Shown: positions 16,816 to 26,207, counted from the stretch's first letter. The stretch: DNA of 64,000 bases from an uncultured Nitrosomonadales bacterium (GCA_913048465.1 CAJWVO010000008.1:1-64000); one strand, 5' to 3'. Numbers and translations are program-made. The notes: generated by a model not told the origin, from the sequence alone.

Positions 16816-17865
16816 ATGAAGTATTTAGCAGCTTTTTTATTTGTAGTCTTAGTTTCATGTGGTGCACCTGAAACTCCAAAGGCATATGTCACTTCTCAAA
16901 AAGGAGGCGTATCCGTTATTGATATTGAATCCAAAGAGGTGATTAATGATATTGATATTCAATCTTCAGGTCCAAGAGGCATAGGCATATCTCAAGATGG
17001 AAAGTATCTGATTACAGCGAATAAAGGCGATGCCAATTTAAGTATCATCGACCGAGAAAGTGGCAAGCTTGTTTCTCATGTTGAGGTTGGTAAAAATCCT
17101 GAATTCATTCGAGTGTTTGGGGATTTAGTATTTGTTTCTACCGAGCCAGCATCATCCGGTAAACCACCAGCACAAAATGATCATGCAGCGAAAGATGATG
17201 ATGACGATGATGATGACGATAAGACGCCAGCGCAAATTGCTGTCGTGGATATTAAGAGTGGAAAAAAGCTGAGAGAGATTGAAGGTGGGCCAGAGACTGA
17301 GGGAATTGAATTCAATAAGGATGGCACACAGATCATCGTCACCAATGAGGCTGATAATACGGTGACTATTCATGACCTCCAGTCAGGAGAGTTATTGAAA
17401 ACTTTTGATGTGAAACCATATGGCGACAGACCGAGAGGGATCAAGATGTCACCGAAAGGTAATATTTTTGTATCAACCTTAGAGCATAGCGATAACTTTG
17501 TTGTTCTAGACCAAGAATACAATCACTTACAAACCGTTGATACAGGCAAGAACCCTTACGGGGTAGCGTTTGATTCAACCGGCGATCGATTATTTGTGGC
17601 ATCCAGTAAATCTAAGCTTCTCGAAGTGTTTGAAACTGAAGGATTTGCGAAAATTAAGGATATTCCGCTCGAGGGTAAAAGATGCTGGCACTTTACGTTT
17701 ACACCAAATAATGATGAATTACTTTTAGCATGTGGCAGATCTGATGAGCTCATTGTCGTTGATATGAAGAGTCTTGAGGTCACAGGTTCAATTCCAGTAT
17801 CTGGGATCCCATGGGGTGTAGTGACTTACCCAAAATCAATTGGAAGTCTTGACGACGTTAGATAA
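16816..17865 (+). CDS. YVTN beta-propeller lipoprotein, PQQ-catabolism type
   Basis: A 349-residue lipoprotein (lipobox before Cys15) built of YVTN/beta-propeller repeats; recurrent PRGI..S.DG and NPYGVAF segments are visible. It resembles the PQQ-dependent-catabolism-associated beta-propeller proteins found with quinoprotein alcohol dehydrogenases, which fits a methylotroph, but no dehydrogenase or pqq gene is in the window. An unusual insert at about 115-138 contains nine consecutive Asp (127-135) flanked by Pro/Ala/Lys. A good TTAGGAG ribosome site precedes the ATG. The 3' end overlaps the EVE gene by eight bases. Confidence 0.8.
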   Translation: MKYLAAFLFVVLVSCGAPETPKAYVTSQKGGVSVIDIESKEVINDIDIQSSGPRGIGISQDGKYLITANKGDANLSIIDRESGKLVSHVEVGKNPEFIRVFGDLVFVSTEPASSGKPPAQNDHAAKDDDDDDDDDKTPAQIAVVDIKSGKKLREIEGGPETEGIEFNKDGTQIIVTNEADNTVTIHDLQSGELLKTFDVKPYGDRPRGIKMSPKGNIFVSTLEHSDNFVVLDQEYNHLQTVDTGKNPYGVAFDSTGDRLFVASSKSKLLEVFETEGFAKIKDIPLEGKRCWHFTFTPNNDELLLACGRSDELIVVDMKSLEVTGSIPVSGIPWGVVTYPKSIGSLDDVR

Positions 17866-18313
17866 TATTAATTTGATTGATATAGTTCCACTCATCCTCT
17901 GTTAAAGGGGTAATTGATAAACGGTTTCCCCTTTGCAGAATTCTCAATGTTTCTAATTGTTGATGTTGTCTCAATTCATTCAAGCTGACCAGTGGAATTT
18001 TTTTTACAAAAGCAACATCCACATTGACCCACCTCGGATTTTTTGGGTCTGATTTGGGGTCATGGTATTTGTGGCCTTCAATAAACTGCAATTTATCAGG
18101 ATAGGCTAATTTGGAAACCTTCATTATGCCAACAATGCCCGGTTCTTTGCAGTTCGAGTGGTAAAAAAAGGCAAGGTCCCCGATTTGCATATCGTCTCGC
18201 ATGAAGTTTCGCGCTTGATAATTTCTTATGCCATACCAATCTATACTGCCGTCCCGTTCAAGATCGTCAATTGAGTAATCCGAAGGTTCTGATTTCATGA
18301 GCCAATATTTCAT
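17858..18313 (-). CDS. EVE-domain (PUA-like) protein
   Basis: A 151-residue single-domain protein beginning MKYWLMKSEPSDYSIDDL, followed by WYGIRNYQARNFMRDD, GDLAFFYHSN and PGIVGIMKVS, all hallmarks of the EVE domain. EVE folds are related to PUA and YTH domains and are thought to bind modified bases in RNA or DNA. The cellular role of such stand-alone forms is not established. It converges on the propeller gene and is divergent from the DUF2237 gene. Confidence 0.92.
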   Translation of the reverse strand: MKYWLMKSEPSDYSIDDLERDGSIDWYGIRNYQARNFMRDDMQIGDLAFFYHSNCKEPGIVGIMKVSKLAYPDKLQFIEGHKYHDPKSDPKNPRWVNVDVAFVKKIPLVSLNELRQHQQLETLRILQRGNRLSITPLTEDEWNYINQINII

Positions 18314-18351
18314 TTATACTAATCCTAATTAAATAAATAGTAATTTTAACG

Positions 18352-18714
18352 ATGATGCAAAAGAATGTAAAAGGGACCAATCTGCAAGTATGTAGCCTAA
18401 ATCCAAAAACTGGTTTTTTAAGAAATGGTTTATGTGAACAGTGTGATTCTGATCAAGGAAATCACACAGTCTGCGCAGAAGTAAGTGATGAATTTTTAAT
18501 TTTCTCTAAAGCTTTAGGGAATGACTTATCTACTCCGAGACCAGAATTTCAATTTGCAGGTTTAAAGCCTGGGGACCGTTGGTGTTTATGCGCAAGCCGA
18601 TGGCTTGAAGCTGCAGAAGCCGGTATGGCTCCACCAGTTATTTTAGAAGCCACAAATGAAAAATGTCTTGAAATAATTGATATTGCTGATTTGGAGTACC
18701 ACAGCCTAAGATAA
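18352..18714 (+). CDS. DUF2237 family protein
   Basis: A 120-residue protein that matches the DUF2237 pattern: NVKGTNLQVCS, PKTGFLRNGLCE, GNHTVCAEVSDEFLIF, GNDLSTPRPEF, LKPGDRWCLCASRWLEAAEAG and APPVILEAT. Several conserved cysteines (in VCS, CEQCD, VCA, CLC) suggest metal or redox chemistry, but no function is established for the family. The two tandem ATG codons (18352, 18355) leave the exact start open. 6S RNA ends about ten bases after its stop on the other strand. Confidence 0.9.
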   Translation: MMQKNVKGTNLQVCSLNPKTGFLRNGLCEQCDSDQGNHTVCAEVSDEFLIFSKALGNDLSTPRPEFQFAGLKPGDRWCLCASRWLEAAEAGMAPPVILEATNEKCLEIIDIADLEYHSLR

Positions 18715-18724
18715 ATTTACTTTA

Positions 18725-18899
18725 CTGTTGCCTAGACTAGCATCTAGAACCAAAGGTTCAGGTGGTAAAAGTCTATGATGCTTTAGGTTTGTTAACAAGA
18801 GCCCTTAAGAGGTTACCCAATTGTAACAATCTCACCACACCAGATGAACTTCAACCGATGCTAATGACTAGTTCAAAGAATATATAGCCTAAGCAACAG
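18725..18899 (-). ncRNA. ssrS: 6S RNA
   Basis: On the minus strand the ends CTGTTGC and GCAACAG pair to close a long imperfect hairpin of about 175 bases. Near the 3' side CACCTGAACCTTTGGTTC mirrors the CACCTTGAACCAAGGGTTC element of E. coli 6S RNA. It lies immediately downstream of zapA on the same strand, the conserved proteobacterial location. 6S RNA mimics an open promoter and inhibits sigma-70 RNA polymerase in slow growth. The exact ends are approximate. Confidence 0.93.
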
Positions 18900-18910
18900 T
18901 AAGACAAACT

Positions 18911-19201
18911 TTATTGATGATTACTTAAAGCTTGGTCCAAAATTTTATCAAAATTGTTCAATTTTTCTTGGACTAATTTTAATTGCGTTAGATTTTCTGG
19001 GTTGTTATTAGTTGATTCGTGAATGATATTAAGGGACGCCATCAGTAAAAGTCTGTCAAATCCTGTTACTCCCGACTCTTTGAGTTGATCAACCTTTTGA
19101 TTAAGATGATTCGCCGATTGTAAAAGAGCTTCCTCCTCACCATCGGGGCAGTTAATCTGGAAGTCACGACCTAAAATATTTATCTCAACAACTTTGCTCA
19201 C
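18911..19201 (-). CDS. zapA: Cell-division protein ZapA
   Basis: A 96-residue FtsZ-associated protein that cross-links protofilaments at the Z-ring. The N-terminal ILGRDFQINCPDGEEEALLQSA segment and the DRLLLMASLNIIHE helix are typical, followed by a C-terminal coiled coil. It starts with GTG (19201-19199), which overlaps the upstream stop as GTGA, so it is translationally coupled to the coiled-coil gene before it. 6S RNA follows by 11 bases. Confidence 0.95.
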   Translation of the reverse strand: MSKVVEINILGRDFQINCPDGEEEALLQSANHLNQKVDQLKESGVTGFDRLLLMASLNIIHESTNNNPENLTQLKLVQEKLNNFDKILDQALSNHQ

Positions 19202-19401
19202 AACAACTCCTCAGTAGGTATTTGCCCAAGTAGATTTTCTAATTTTTGAGAGGCCTCATGAATTTTTAAATTCAAACTTTTGATGGTTTCATCTTGGTTA
19301 TTAATTTTATCTTTCAGAACCTTATTTTCTTCCTGTAAATCATTTAAAAGATTTACGATAGTCTTGAGCTTCTGTTCGATGATATCCAAGTCTTGTTTCA
19401 T
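19198..19401 (-). CDS. Short coiled-coil protein upstream of zapA (TIGR02449/ZapB-like)
   Basis: A 67-residue, almost entirely heptad-repeat protein (LKTIVNLLNDLQEENKVLKDKI...). Such short coiled coils precede zapA in many beta- and gammaproteobacteria (TIGR02449 family) and resemble ZapB, which binds ZapA at the division site. The function here is inferred from location and coiled coil only. It is coupled to zapA by a four-base overlap. Confidence 0.82.
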   Translation of the reverse strand: MKQDLDIIEQKLKTIVNLLNDLQEENKVLKDKINNQDETIKSLNLKIHEASQKLENLLGQIPTEELL

Positions 19402-19432
19402 TTTTTTACTATAAGTGATTATTGGACTTGGA

Positions 19433-20320
19433 TCAATCTATCTTTTTTTTGGATCTAGGATGGGCTTGATCATAAATTTTAGATAGATGCTGAAAATCTA
19501 GATGGGTGTATATTTGTGTGGTAGAAATATTTGAATGCCCTAAAAGCTCTTGAACCGCCCTCAAGTCTTGACTCGATTGTAAAACATGGCTGGCAAAACT
19601 ATGACGTAAAAGGTGGGGATGAATATTTTCTGGGATATTATTTTTTTGAGCCCAAAACTTCAGTCGGTATTGAATTGCACGTGCAGTTAATTTCTTTCCT
19701 TGTTGATTAAGGAACAAAAATTCAGTATCCACGAGCTTGTTTAATTTATTCCTTTGCAGAGTCCATAAGTTCAATGCTTCAACGGCTTTCCTGCCCAGGG
19801 GAACAATTCTAAATTTGTTTCCTTTACCTAATACCTTTAATGTTTGTTCACTGGTATCAATATCGCTAAGATGTATATTAACCAGTTCAGTCAATCTCAA
19901 ACCTGAGGAGTAAAAAAATTCAAGAATCGCCCGATCCCTTGTATCAATGAAATTAGTTTGAGGAATATTTATCAGATTAAATACTTGGTCAATGGAAAGC
20001 GTTTGTGGCAGTTTCTTCTGTGATTTCGGAGCTTTGATTCCTGATGTTGGATCATATTTCATTAGTTGGGATTTATTTAAAAATAAAAAACAACTCCTCC
20101 AGGAAGATAAAATTCGAGATAAAGATTTCCCACTTAATCCAGATGCATGGAGTTTGGAAAGTGATAAACGAATATCTTCAGAATTAAATTCTGTTAGTTT
20201 TTTGTCATTGATTAGTATTAGTCGATTGATATCATTCTGATAATTTTTTATCGTGAGCTCACTTAATCTTTTTTCAAACTTTATATAGTTTAAAAACTGA
20301 TTCAGTAATTCATTGCTCAT
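19433..20320 (-). CDS. xerC: Tyrosine recombinase XerC
   Basis: A 295-residue site-specific recombinase that with XerD resolves chromosome dimers at dif. All catalytic residues are present: Arg142, Lys166, His236, Arg239, His262 and nucleophile Tyr271. An N-terminal SAM-like core-binding domain covers about 1-85. Its location directly after dapF (ATGA overlap) identifies it as XerC rather than XerD or a mobile integrase. The DUF484 gene that usually separates dapF and xerC is absent. Confidence 0.95.
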   Translation of the reverse strand: MSNELLNQFLNYIKFEKRLSELTIKNYQNDINRLILINDKKLTEFNSEDIRLSLSKLHASGLSGKSLSRILSSWRSCFLFLNKSQLMKYDPTSGIKAPKSQKKLPQTLSIDQVFNLINIPQTNFIDTRDRAILEFFYSSGLRLTELVNIHLSDIDTSEQTLKVLGKGNKFRIVPLGRKAVEALNLWTLQRNKLNKLVDTEFLFLNQQGKKLTARAIQYRLKFWAQKNNIPENIHPHLLRHSFASHVLQSSQDLRAVQELLGHSNISTTQIYTHLDFQHLSKIYDQAHPRSKKKID

Positions 20321-21132
20321 AGATCAATTATGCCCTCAAAGACTATCGATGCATCTCCCTTTAAGAGAATATGGTTATTAGTAGTAGTTTGGGTATATAT
20401 TGAGCCACCTGGCATGTTAACTTTGACTAAAGAGTTTTCAACTTTTTTAAGATTTATTGCAGCAATGGAGGCAGCACAAGCACCGGAACCGCATCCAAGG
20501 GTTAGGCCTGAGCCACGTTCATACACAACTAATTTTATTTCGTTACTGTTGATAATTTCACAGAAACCCACATTTACACTATTAGGAAAAAGAGAGGATC
20601 CTTGAACACTCTTTCCAGTTCTTACGGCATCAACATCTTTGAGACTATCAACAAAAAATACGATGTGGGGGTTCCCTATATCAATATATATCCCTTGGAT
20701 TTCTTCAGTGTTTTTATCAGAAAATATCTTAAAAAATAATGATGGTTTATTTTTCATACCAATAGAAAATGTTCCCATATCAACTGAAATAAGTTCATCA
20801 TCTTTCGTTAAGGAAATCGAGCCATTAATAGTTAGCGCAGTAATTGGATTTTTTGAGGATATCATATGATGTTGGATGTATTCATAAAAACAACGAGCTC
20901 CATTTCCACAATGCTCCACTTCGGATCCATCTGCATTAAAGATACGGTATCTAAAATCAACTGCTGAGTTATCACTTTGTTCAATTATTAATAGTTGGTC
21001 AAAACCAATACCAAAATGACGATCTGCTAACTTAGCAATTTGAGCTTGGTTGAGATTGTACGCTTGGTCGATTTGATTAATGACGATGAAATCATTTCCA
21101 ATCGCCTGCATTTTAGTAAATGGTATCTTCAT
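20317..21132 (-). CDS. dapF: Diaminopimelate epimerase DapF
   Basis: A 271-residue cytosolic enzyme converting LL- to meso-diaminopimelate for lysine and peptidoglycan. Both catalytic cysteines are present: Cys75 in EHCGNGARC and Cys214 in LTLGCGSGACA. It overlaps lpxL upstream and xerC downstream by ATGA each, forming a coupled lpxL-dapF-xerC operon. Confidence 0.98.
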   Translation of the reverse strand: MKIPFTKMQAIGNDFIVINQIDQAYNLNQAQIAKLADRHFGIGFDQLLIIEQSDNSAVDFRYRIFNADGSEVEHCGNGARCFYEYIQHHMISSKNPITALTINGSISLTKDDELISVDMGTFSIGMKNKPSLFFKIFSDKNTEEIQGIYIDIGNPHIVFFVDSLKDVDAVRTGKSVQGSSLFPNSVNVGFCEIINSNEIKLVVYERGSGLTLGCGSGACAASIAAINLKKVENSLVKVNMPGGSIYTQTTTNNHILLKGDASIVFEGIIDL

Positions 21133-21953
21133 GACTTGGGTAACTTATATCTTCTGTAATTCCATAAATATTGTTCAGGAGAAGTTTTTACAATTGTTTC
21201 AATATACGTATCAATTTTTTTTGTCGTGACTGAACCCTTAAATTCAAATAATTCAATTTCAAAACCTGATCCCATTTTGAGCCGTCTCCCGATTGCAAAA
21301 ATTATTGGAGCTTTAGTAAGTGTATGTAATTTTTGTACCAATGTCATGGTGTAAACTTTTTGATTAAAAAAATTAGACCACTCGCCATGACCCTCTGGAG
21401 GGACTTGGTCCGGAAGTATGCCAACTGCTTCACCATTTTTAAGTGCTTTAAGTATCTGTTTCATGCCTCCTAATTCAATATTCACGGGAGTAACAAAATT
21501 TTTATTTCTGCCTTGGTATATCAGCTGATCAATCCATTTTCTACCGGTTGGCTTATACATCACTTTAATAGGTGAAAAAAGCCCATAATATTGAGCTGTG
21601 ATCTCAAAGGAGCCGATGTGGGGCGTTAAAAAAATAATACCTTTATTTTTAGATTTTAATCTTTTAATGAGATCCCAATTTTTTGTTCTTACAACCAATC
21701 TTTTGATTCGTGTGTTGGATGCAAACCAGATGCTAAATGACTCCATTAGAGCCATACCAATATGCATTGCATTTGAGATAATCAAATTTTTTGTAGCAAT
21801 TTTTCCGGAGACGATATGGCTTTGGTTGATGTGCTTTTCCGTTCGTTCACGAAATTTAGCATCTAATAAATACATCAGGAGACCTAGGACGCAACCGAGG
21901 AGATGAATGGCAATCAGTGGAAGGAAAAAAAAGACTTTTAAAACAATGTTCAT
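21129..21953 (-). CDS. lpxL: Lipid A biosynthesis acyltransferase (LpxL/HtrB family)
   Basis: A 274-residue inner-membrane-anchored late acyltransferase adding a secondary acyl chain to Kdo-lipid A. It has an N-terminal hydrophobic anchor (about 5-30), the HxxxxE catalytic motif at 112-117 (HIGSFE), and the GILPDQVPPEGHGEW region. Many betaproteobacteria have two tandem copies here; only one is present. First gene of the lpxL-dapF-xerC operon, divergent from metK. Confidence 0.93.
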   Translation of the reverse strand: MNIVLKVFFFLPLIAIHLLGCVLGLLMYLLDAKFRERTEKHINQSHIVSGKIATKNLIISNAMHIGMALMESFSIWFASNTRIKRLVVRTKNWDLIKRLKSKNKGIIFLTPHIGSFEITAQYYGLFSPIKVMYKPTGRKWIDQLIYQGRNKNFVTPVNIELGGMKQILKALKNGEAVGILPDQVPPEGHGEWSNFFNQKVYTMTLVQKLHTLTKAPIIFAIGRRLKMGSGFEIELFEFKGSVTTKKIDTYIETIVKTSPEQYLWNYRRYKLPKS

Positions 21954-22024
21954 CAGTATTTAATAATAACCTTAAATCTGTTATTCTAGCGCGAATATTT
22001 AAATATTTAGATTGATTACAAAGT

Positions 22025-23167
22025 ATGAATGATTATTTTTTTACCTCTGAATCGGTTTCAGAGGGTCATCCTGATAAGGTTGCTGATCAAATTTCAGATG
22101 CCATTTTAGATGCTATTTTAGAACAAGATCCACTGGCTCGTGTGGCTGCCGAGACTTTGACAAATACTGGGCTAGTGCTGTTAGCTGGTGAAATAACTAC
22201 CAAGGCGCGCGTTGATTATATAAAGGTTGCTAGGGAAGTCATTAAAGATATTGGATATGATCATCCTGAAAAAGGAATTGATTATAACGGCTGCTCTGTT
22301 CTGGTTGCCTATGATGAACAGTCACCGGATATTGCTCAAGGGGTAGATCAAGCAAATGATGATCCCTTAGATCAAGGAGCTGGAGATCAGGGGTTGATGT
22401 TCGGTTATGCTTGTGATGAAACGGCATCTTTGATGCCACTGCCAATTTGGTTATCACATCAACTAGTCAAAAAGCAGTCAGAGATGAGAAAGTCTGGAAA
22501 GCTATCGTGGTTAAGACCAGATGCAAAATCGCAGGTGACCTTAAAATATCAGAATAATACCCCCGTGGCGATAGATACAATTGTGTTATCAACGCAACAC
22601 GATCCTGATGTCTCTCAAAAAGATATTCATGAAGCTGTTACTGAAGAGATCATCAAGCCAACACTTCCTGGTGATATTGATACAACTGCTACTAAATTTT
22701 TAATCAACCCAACTGGAAAATTTGTCATTGGTGGACCTCAAGGAGATTGCGGTCTGACAGGTAGAAAGATTATTGTGGATACTTATGGAGGCGCAGCTCC
22801 ACATGGTGGTGGGGCCTTCTCAGGCAAAGATCCTTCAAAAGTTGACCGCTCTGCTGCATATGCTGCACGATACGTTGCAAAAAATATCGTAGCTAATGGT
22901 CTTGCATCCAGATGTCTAGTCCAGTTATCCTATGCGATTGGGGTTGCCCAGCCTACTTCGATTATGGTTGATACCTTTGGAACAGGAAAGGTTTCTAATG
23001 AGGAGATGGTTAAAATAATAAGAGAGAATTTTGATTTAAGGCCTAAAGGTATTGTTCAGATGTTAGACCTGTTGAGGCCCATTTATAGAAAAACTGCAGC
23101 TTATGGCCATTTTGGCCGTGATGAAGACTCTTTTTCTTGGGAAAAAACGGATAAAAAATTAACATAA
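22025..23167 (+). CDS. metK: S-adenosylmethionine synthase MetK
   Basis: A 380-residue cytosolic enzyme making SAM from methionine and ATP. The [17 protein letters not shown] head, [12 protein letters not shown] and [16 protein letters not shown] signatures are intact. It is followed by an SAH riboswitch, ahcY and metF, giving a compact methyl-cycle block. No SAM riboswitch is evident in its 70-base upstream region. Confidence 0.99.
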   Translation: MNDYFFTSESVSEGHPDKVADQISDAILDAILEQDPLARVAAETLTNTGLVLLAGEITTKARVDYIKVAREVIKDIGYDHPEKGIDYNGCSVLVAYDEQSPDIAQGVDQANDDPLDQGAGDQGLMFGYACDETASLMPLPIWLSHQLVKKQSEMRKSGKLSWLRPDAKSQVTLKYQNNTPVAIDTIVLSTQHDPDVSQKDIHEAVTEEIIKPTLPGDIDTTATKFLINPTGKFVIGGPQGDCGLTGRKIIVDTYGGAAPHGGGAFSGKDPSKVDRSAAYAARYVAKNIVANGLASRCLVQLSYAIGVAQPTSIMVDTFGTGKVSNEEMVKIIRENFDLRPKGIVQMLDLLRPIYRKTAAYGHFGRDEDSFSWEKTDKKLT

Positions 23168-23175
23168 ACAACAAC

Positions 23176-23204
23176 TTAACTTTTTAAAAAATTTCAAGTA
23201 TAAT
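23176..23204 (+). promoter_or_regulatory. Sigma-70 promoter of ahcY
   Basis: TTAACT (23176-23181), a 17-base spacer and TATAAT (23199-23204). The expected start near 23211 coincides with the first base of the SAH aptamer. Confidence 0.7.
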
Positions 23205-23210
23205 CTTACC

Positions 23211-23312
23211 TGTCGAGGAACGTTGCGAGATTCTTTCCCAGGCTCGACAATCTAAACTGCGTTCACCTAACCTTGCCAGTCAAGGCTTCAGGTGAAGAAG
23301 CCAGCTGGTCAC
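23211..23312 (+). promoter_or_regulatory. S-adenosylhomocysteine (SAH) riboswitch
   Basis: The leader shows the SAH aptamer: GTCGAGGAACGTTGCGA, CCCAGGCTCGAC closing the first stem, a second hairpin AACCTTGCCAGTCAAGG, and TTCACCT/AGGTGAA pairing, ending with GCCAGCTGGTCAC. It lies 31 bases before the ahcY start. SAH riboswitches switch expression on when SAH accumulates, matching the SAH-degrading enzyme encoded next. Confidence 0.93.
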
Positions 23313-23342
23313 TTATTAATTTTAAATTTAAAGGATAAATTT

Positions 23343-24761
23343 ATGAATAACGTGACAGAATCTAACATTCAATTGGATCATGTTGTTGCAGATATCAATC
23401 TTGCTGAATTTGGTCGCAAGGAAATATCAATTGCTGAAAAAGAAATGCCTGGACTTATGGCCATCCGTGAAGAATATAAATCATCCCAGCCTCTAAAGGG
23501 TGCTTTAATCACTGGCTCATTACACATGACGATTCAAACCGCAGTTTTGATTGAAACATTAGAGGCGCTAGGAGCTAGAGTTCGATGGGCTTCCTGCAAT
23601 ATTTTTTCAACTCAAGACCATGCTGCAGCAGCCATTGCAAAAAATGGCACTCCTGTGTTTGCTTTTAAAGGGGAAAGTTTAGATGACTATTGGGACTTCA
23701 CACATCGAATTTTTGAATGGCCAAATGGTGAATATTCAAATATGATTCTGGATGATGGTGGAGATGCTACTTTATTACTGCATTTAGGAGTGAAGGCACA
23801 ACAAGATCAATCTGTTCTAGATAATCCTCATAGTGAAGAAGAGACGGCACTATTTAAGGCGATCAAAAATAAACTTGCTGAACATCCAACTTGGTACAGT
23901 GACAGAATTAAACATATAAAGGGAGTTACTGAAGAAACGACTACTGGTGTGCATAGACTTTATCAAATGCATAAGGATGGCGAGCTTGCTTTTCCAGCAA
24001 TCAATGTCAATGACGCTGTGACCAAATCTAAATTTGATAATTTATATGGTTGTCGTGAGTCTTTGGTGGATGCTATAAAAAGGGCAACCGACGTTATGAT
24101 CGCTGGTAAAGTTGCAGTTGTTGCAGGTTATGGTGATGTTGGTAAAGGATCTGCACAAGCATTAAGAGCGTTATCGGCTCAGGTTTGGGTAACTGAAGTT
24201 GATCCGATTTGTGCATTGCAGGCGGCTATGGAAGGTTATCGAGTCGTTACAATGGACTATGCAGCTGAGCACGCTGATATTTTTGTGACCGCGACTGGAA
24301 ATTATAATGTGATCAATCATGATCATATGTTACGTATGAAAGATGAGGCGATTGTTTGCAATATTGGCCATTTTGATAATGAGATTGATGTTGCTAGCAT
24401 AGAACAATACACTTGGGAAGAAATTAAGCCACAAGTGGACCATGTTATTTTCCCAAACGGTAAAAAAATAATTTTATTAGCTAAAGGAAGATTGGTTAAT
24501 TTAGGTTGTGCAACCGGACATCCTAGTTATGTAATGAGTTCTTCTTTTGCCAATCAGACTATTGCGCAAATTGAGTTATTTAAAAATACTCAAGACTATC
24601 CAGTTAATGTGTATACGCTTCCTAAGCATTTAGATGAGAAAGTTGCTGTGCTGCAATTAAAAACTCTAAATGTTCAACTGAGCAAGTTAACTGAGGAGCA
24701 GGCAAAATATATTGGGGTTAATGTAGACGGGCCTTTCAAACCAGACCATTACAGGTACTAA
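23343..24761 (+). CDS. ahcY: S-adenosylhomocysteine hydrolase AhcY
   Basis: A 472-residue NAD-dependent cytosolic enzyme that cleaves SAH to homocysteine and adenosine, removing the inhibitor made by methyltransferases. Signatures are [16 protein letters not shown], the NAD-binding [17 protein letters not shown] and the C-terminal PDHYRY. I chose ATG 23343, which has AAAGGA upstream; an in-frame start at 23292 lies inside the riboswitch and is rejected. metF starts on the base after its stop. Confidence 0.98.
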   Translation: MNNVTESNIQLDHVVADINLAEFGRKEISIAEKEMPGLMAIREEYKSSQPLKGALITGSLHMTIQTAVLIETLEALGARVRWASCNIFSTQDHAAAAIAKNGTPVFAFKGESLDDYWDFTHRIFEWPNGEYSNMILDDGGDATLLLHLGVKAQQDQSVLDNPHSEEETALFKAIKNKLAEHPTWYSDRIKHIKGVTEETTTGVHRLYQMHKDGELAFPAINVNDAVTKSKFDNLYGCRESLVDAIKRATDVMIAGKVAVVAGYGDVGKGSAQALRALSAQVWVTEVDPICALQAAMEGYRVVTMDYAAEHADIFVTATGNYNVINHDHMLRMKDEAIVCNIGHFDNEIDVASIEQYTWEEIKPQVDHVIFPNGKKIILLAKGRLVNLGCATGHPSYVMSSSFANQTIAQIELFKNTQDYPVNVYTLPKHLDEKVAVLQLKTLNVQLSKLTEEQAKYIGVNVDGPFKPDHYRY

Positions 24762-25592
24762 ATGAAAGCAAGCTCATTTAGTTTTGAATTTTTTCCTCCT
24801 CGAACTCAAGAGGGGGAGGAAAAATTAAAGAGAACATTAAAGGACTTGTCAGAATTTAATCCTGAGTTTTTTTCCGTTACATTTGGTGCTGGTGGCTCGA
24901 CTAAAGATAAGACAATTGGTATTGTTCAATCCATCAAAAATGATGGTTACAATGCGGTTCCACATATCTCATGCATCACTTCAACGAAAGATGAAGTGTT
25001 AGACCTCATTACAAGTTATAAAAATAAAGGTATCAATCGTTTGGTGGCCTTGAGAGGAGATAACCCATCGGGTATTGCTGGGTATGGGGATTTCCATCAC
25101 GCTAGTGATTTAGTTGAATTTATTAGAACTAATACTGGCGACTATTTTCATCTGGACGTTGCAGCCTATCCTGAATTTCATCCAGAATCAGCAAGTTCTA
25201 TTGATGACTTGAAAAATTTTAAGACTAAGGTTGATGCCGGTGCTAATTCAGCTATTACTCAATTCTTTTTTAACGTGGACTCGTACTTTAAGTTCATTGA
25301 AGAGTGTGAACAGTTAAATATCAGTATTCCTATCGTTCCTGGAATTATGCCTATTTATAACATCAAGCAACTGTCAAGATTTGCTCAAACTTGTGGGGCT
25401 GAGATTCCCAGATGGCTTAAATATAAATTAGAATCCTATGGGGATGATATTGAGTCGCTACGTGAATTTGGTATCGATTTCATTTCTGAATTATGTGAGA
25501 CCCTTCAACAGTTTGGCGTAGAGTCATTTCACTTCTATACACTCAATGAGTGCGGGATTGTTTCGAAAGTATTAAAAAATATTTCTGATTAA
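24762..25592 (+). CDS. metF: 5,10-methylenetetrahydrofolate reductase MetF
   Basis: A 276-residue FAD enzyme that reduces methylene-THF to methyl-THF, the methyl donor for homocysteine methylation. Family motifs FEFFPPRTQEG, SVTFGAGGSTKD, ALRGD and the FFFNVDSYFKF segment are visible. Its ATG directly abuts the ahcY stop with no gap, so translation is probably coupled and both obey the SAH riboswitch. Confidence 0.97.
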   Translation: MKASSFSFEFFPPRTQEGEEKLKRTLKDLSEFNPEFFSVTFGAGGSTKDKTIGIVQSIKNDGYNAVPHISCITSTKDEVLDLITSYKNKGINRLVALRGDNPSGIAGYGDFHHASDLVEFIRTNTGDYFHLDVAAYPEFHPESASSIDDLKNFKTKVDAGANSAITQFFFNVDSYFKFIEECEQLNISIPIVPGIMPIYNIKQLSRFAQTCGAEIPRWLKYKLESYGDDIESLREFGIDFISELCETLQQFGVESFHFYTLNECGIVSKVLKNISD

Positions 25593-26057
25593 CTAGTGTA
25601 CTGCACCATTTTTCGGATTGAAAAGTGCGTCTTCAACAAACAAGTATTCGTTTTCCCGACCAAAATGCCATAAAGTCATCATGACGATCCATTTTAATTC
25701 ATCTAGGTTAACGTCAGTTTGATCAACAGCCATTGCTCGATCAATAATGATCTCTCTTTCTGCAGGTGATAAGATGGTTGCCTTTTCAAGGAAGATCAGG
25801 AAACCAATGCCTTCATTATTAATTTTTTCATACTCTCTCTTGGAGTAAATTCTTGATTTAAGACCTGATTCATTAATCTTCTTATCATTAATTTTTTCTG
25901 ATAAAACTTTTAATGTGGCAAACCAATCTATAGCAAATTCTATCTCTTTATACTCAAATCCAGCCTCTTCTAATTCAGTGGTCATCTTTGATAAGTCAGA
26001 AACATTATGTTGGGATGAAAGGTAATTTTCAAATACGTAGACTAATAAATCAAACAT
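25593..26057 (-). CDS. smg: Smg family protein (DUF494)
   Basis: A 154-residue protein matching Smg: the MFDLLVYVFENYL head, EEAGFEYKEIEFAIDWF, and a C-terminal DELKWIVMMTLW-type segment. Function is not established; in many genomes it lies between dprA and topA near def-fmt. Here def-fmt is adjacent but divergent, and dprA and topA are absent. A strong AGGAGAAAG ribosome site precedes the ATG. Its stop touches the metF stop with no spacer. Confidence 0.92.
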   Translation of the reverse strand: MFDLLVYVFENYLSSQHNVSDLSKMTTELEEAGFEYKEIEFAIDWFATLKVLSEKINDKKINESGLKSRIYSKREYEKINNEGIGFLIFLEKATILSPAEREIIIDRAMAVDQTDVNLDELKWIVMMTLWHFGRENEYLFVEDALFNPKNGAVH

Positions 26058-26207
26058 ATCTTTCTCCTAAATAAAATTTATTTGAATTAAAGAGTGAAAA
26101 AAAGTGGGTCTCTAAGAGAGTATAATATTGATAATAAAACTTATAAGATATAAAACTATTCACTATCTTTTAATTTACAGTATTAAGAATAAAATGCAAG
26201 TAAAAAT

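Noticed and set aside
18715-18910. Possible short protein gene in the spacer before zapA
   Set aside because: The spacer is fully accounted for by the 6S RNA hairpin; no frame with a ribosome site is present.
21994-22007. Perfect AT palindrome AATATTTAAATATT upstream of metK
   Set aside because: Palindromes of this kind are expected by chance in such AT-rich spacers; no known regulator motif matches.
23292-23342. Upstream start for ahcY
   Set aside because: It lies inside the SAH riboswitch and lacks homology; ATG 23343 has AAAGGA in front.
26107-26126. TCTCTAAGAGA palindrome next to TATAAT between smg and def
   Set aside because: A short palindrome with no matching -35 box or known operator; not enough to call a site.
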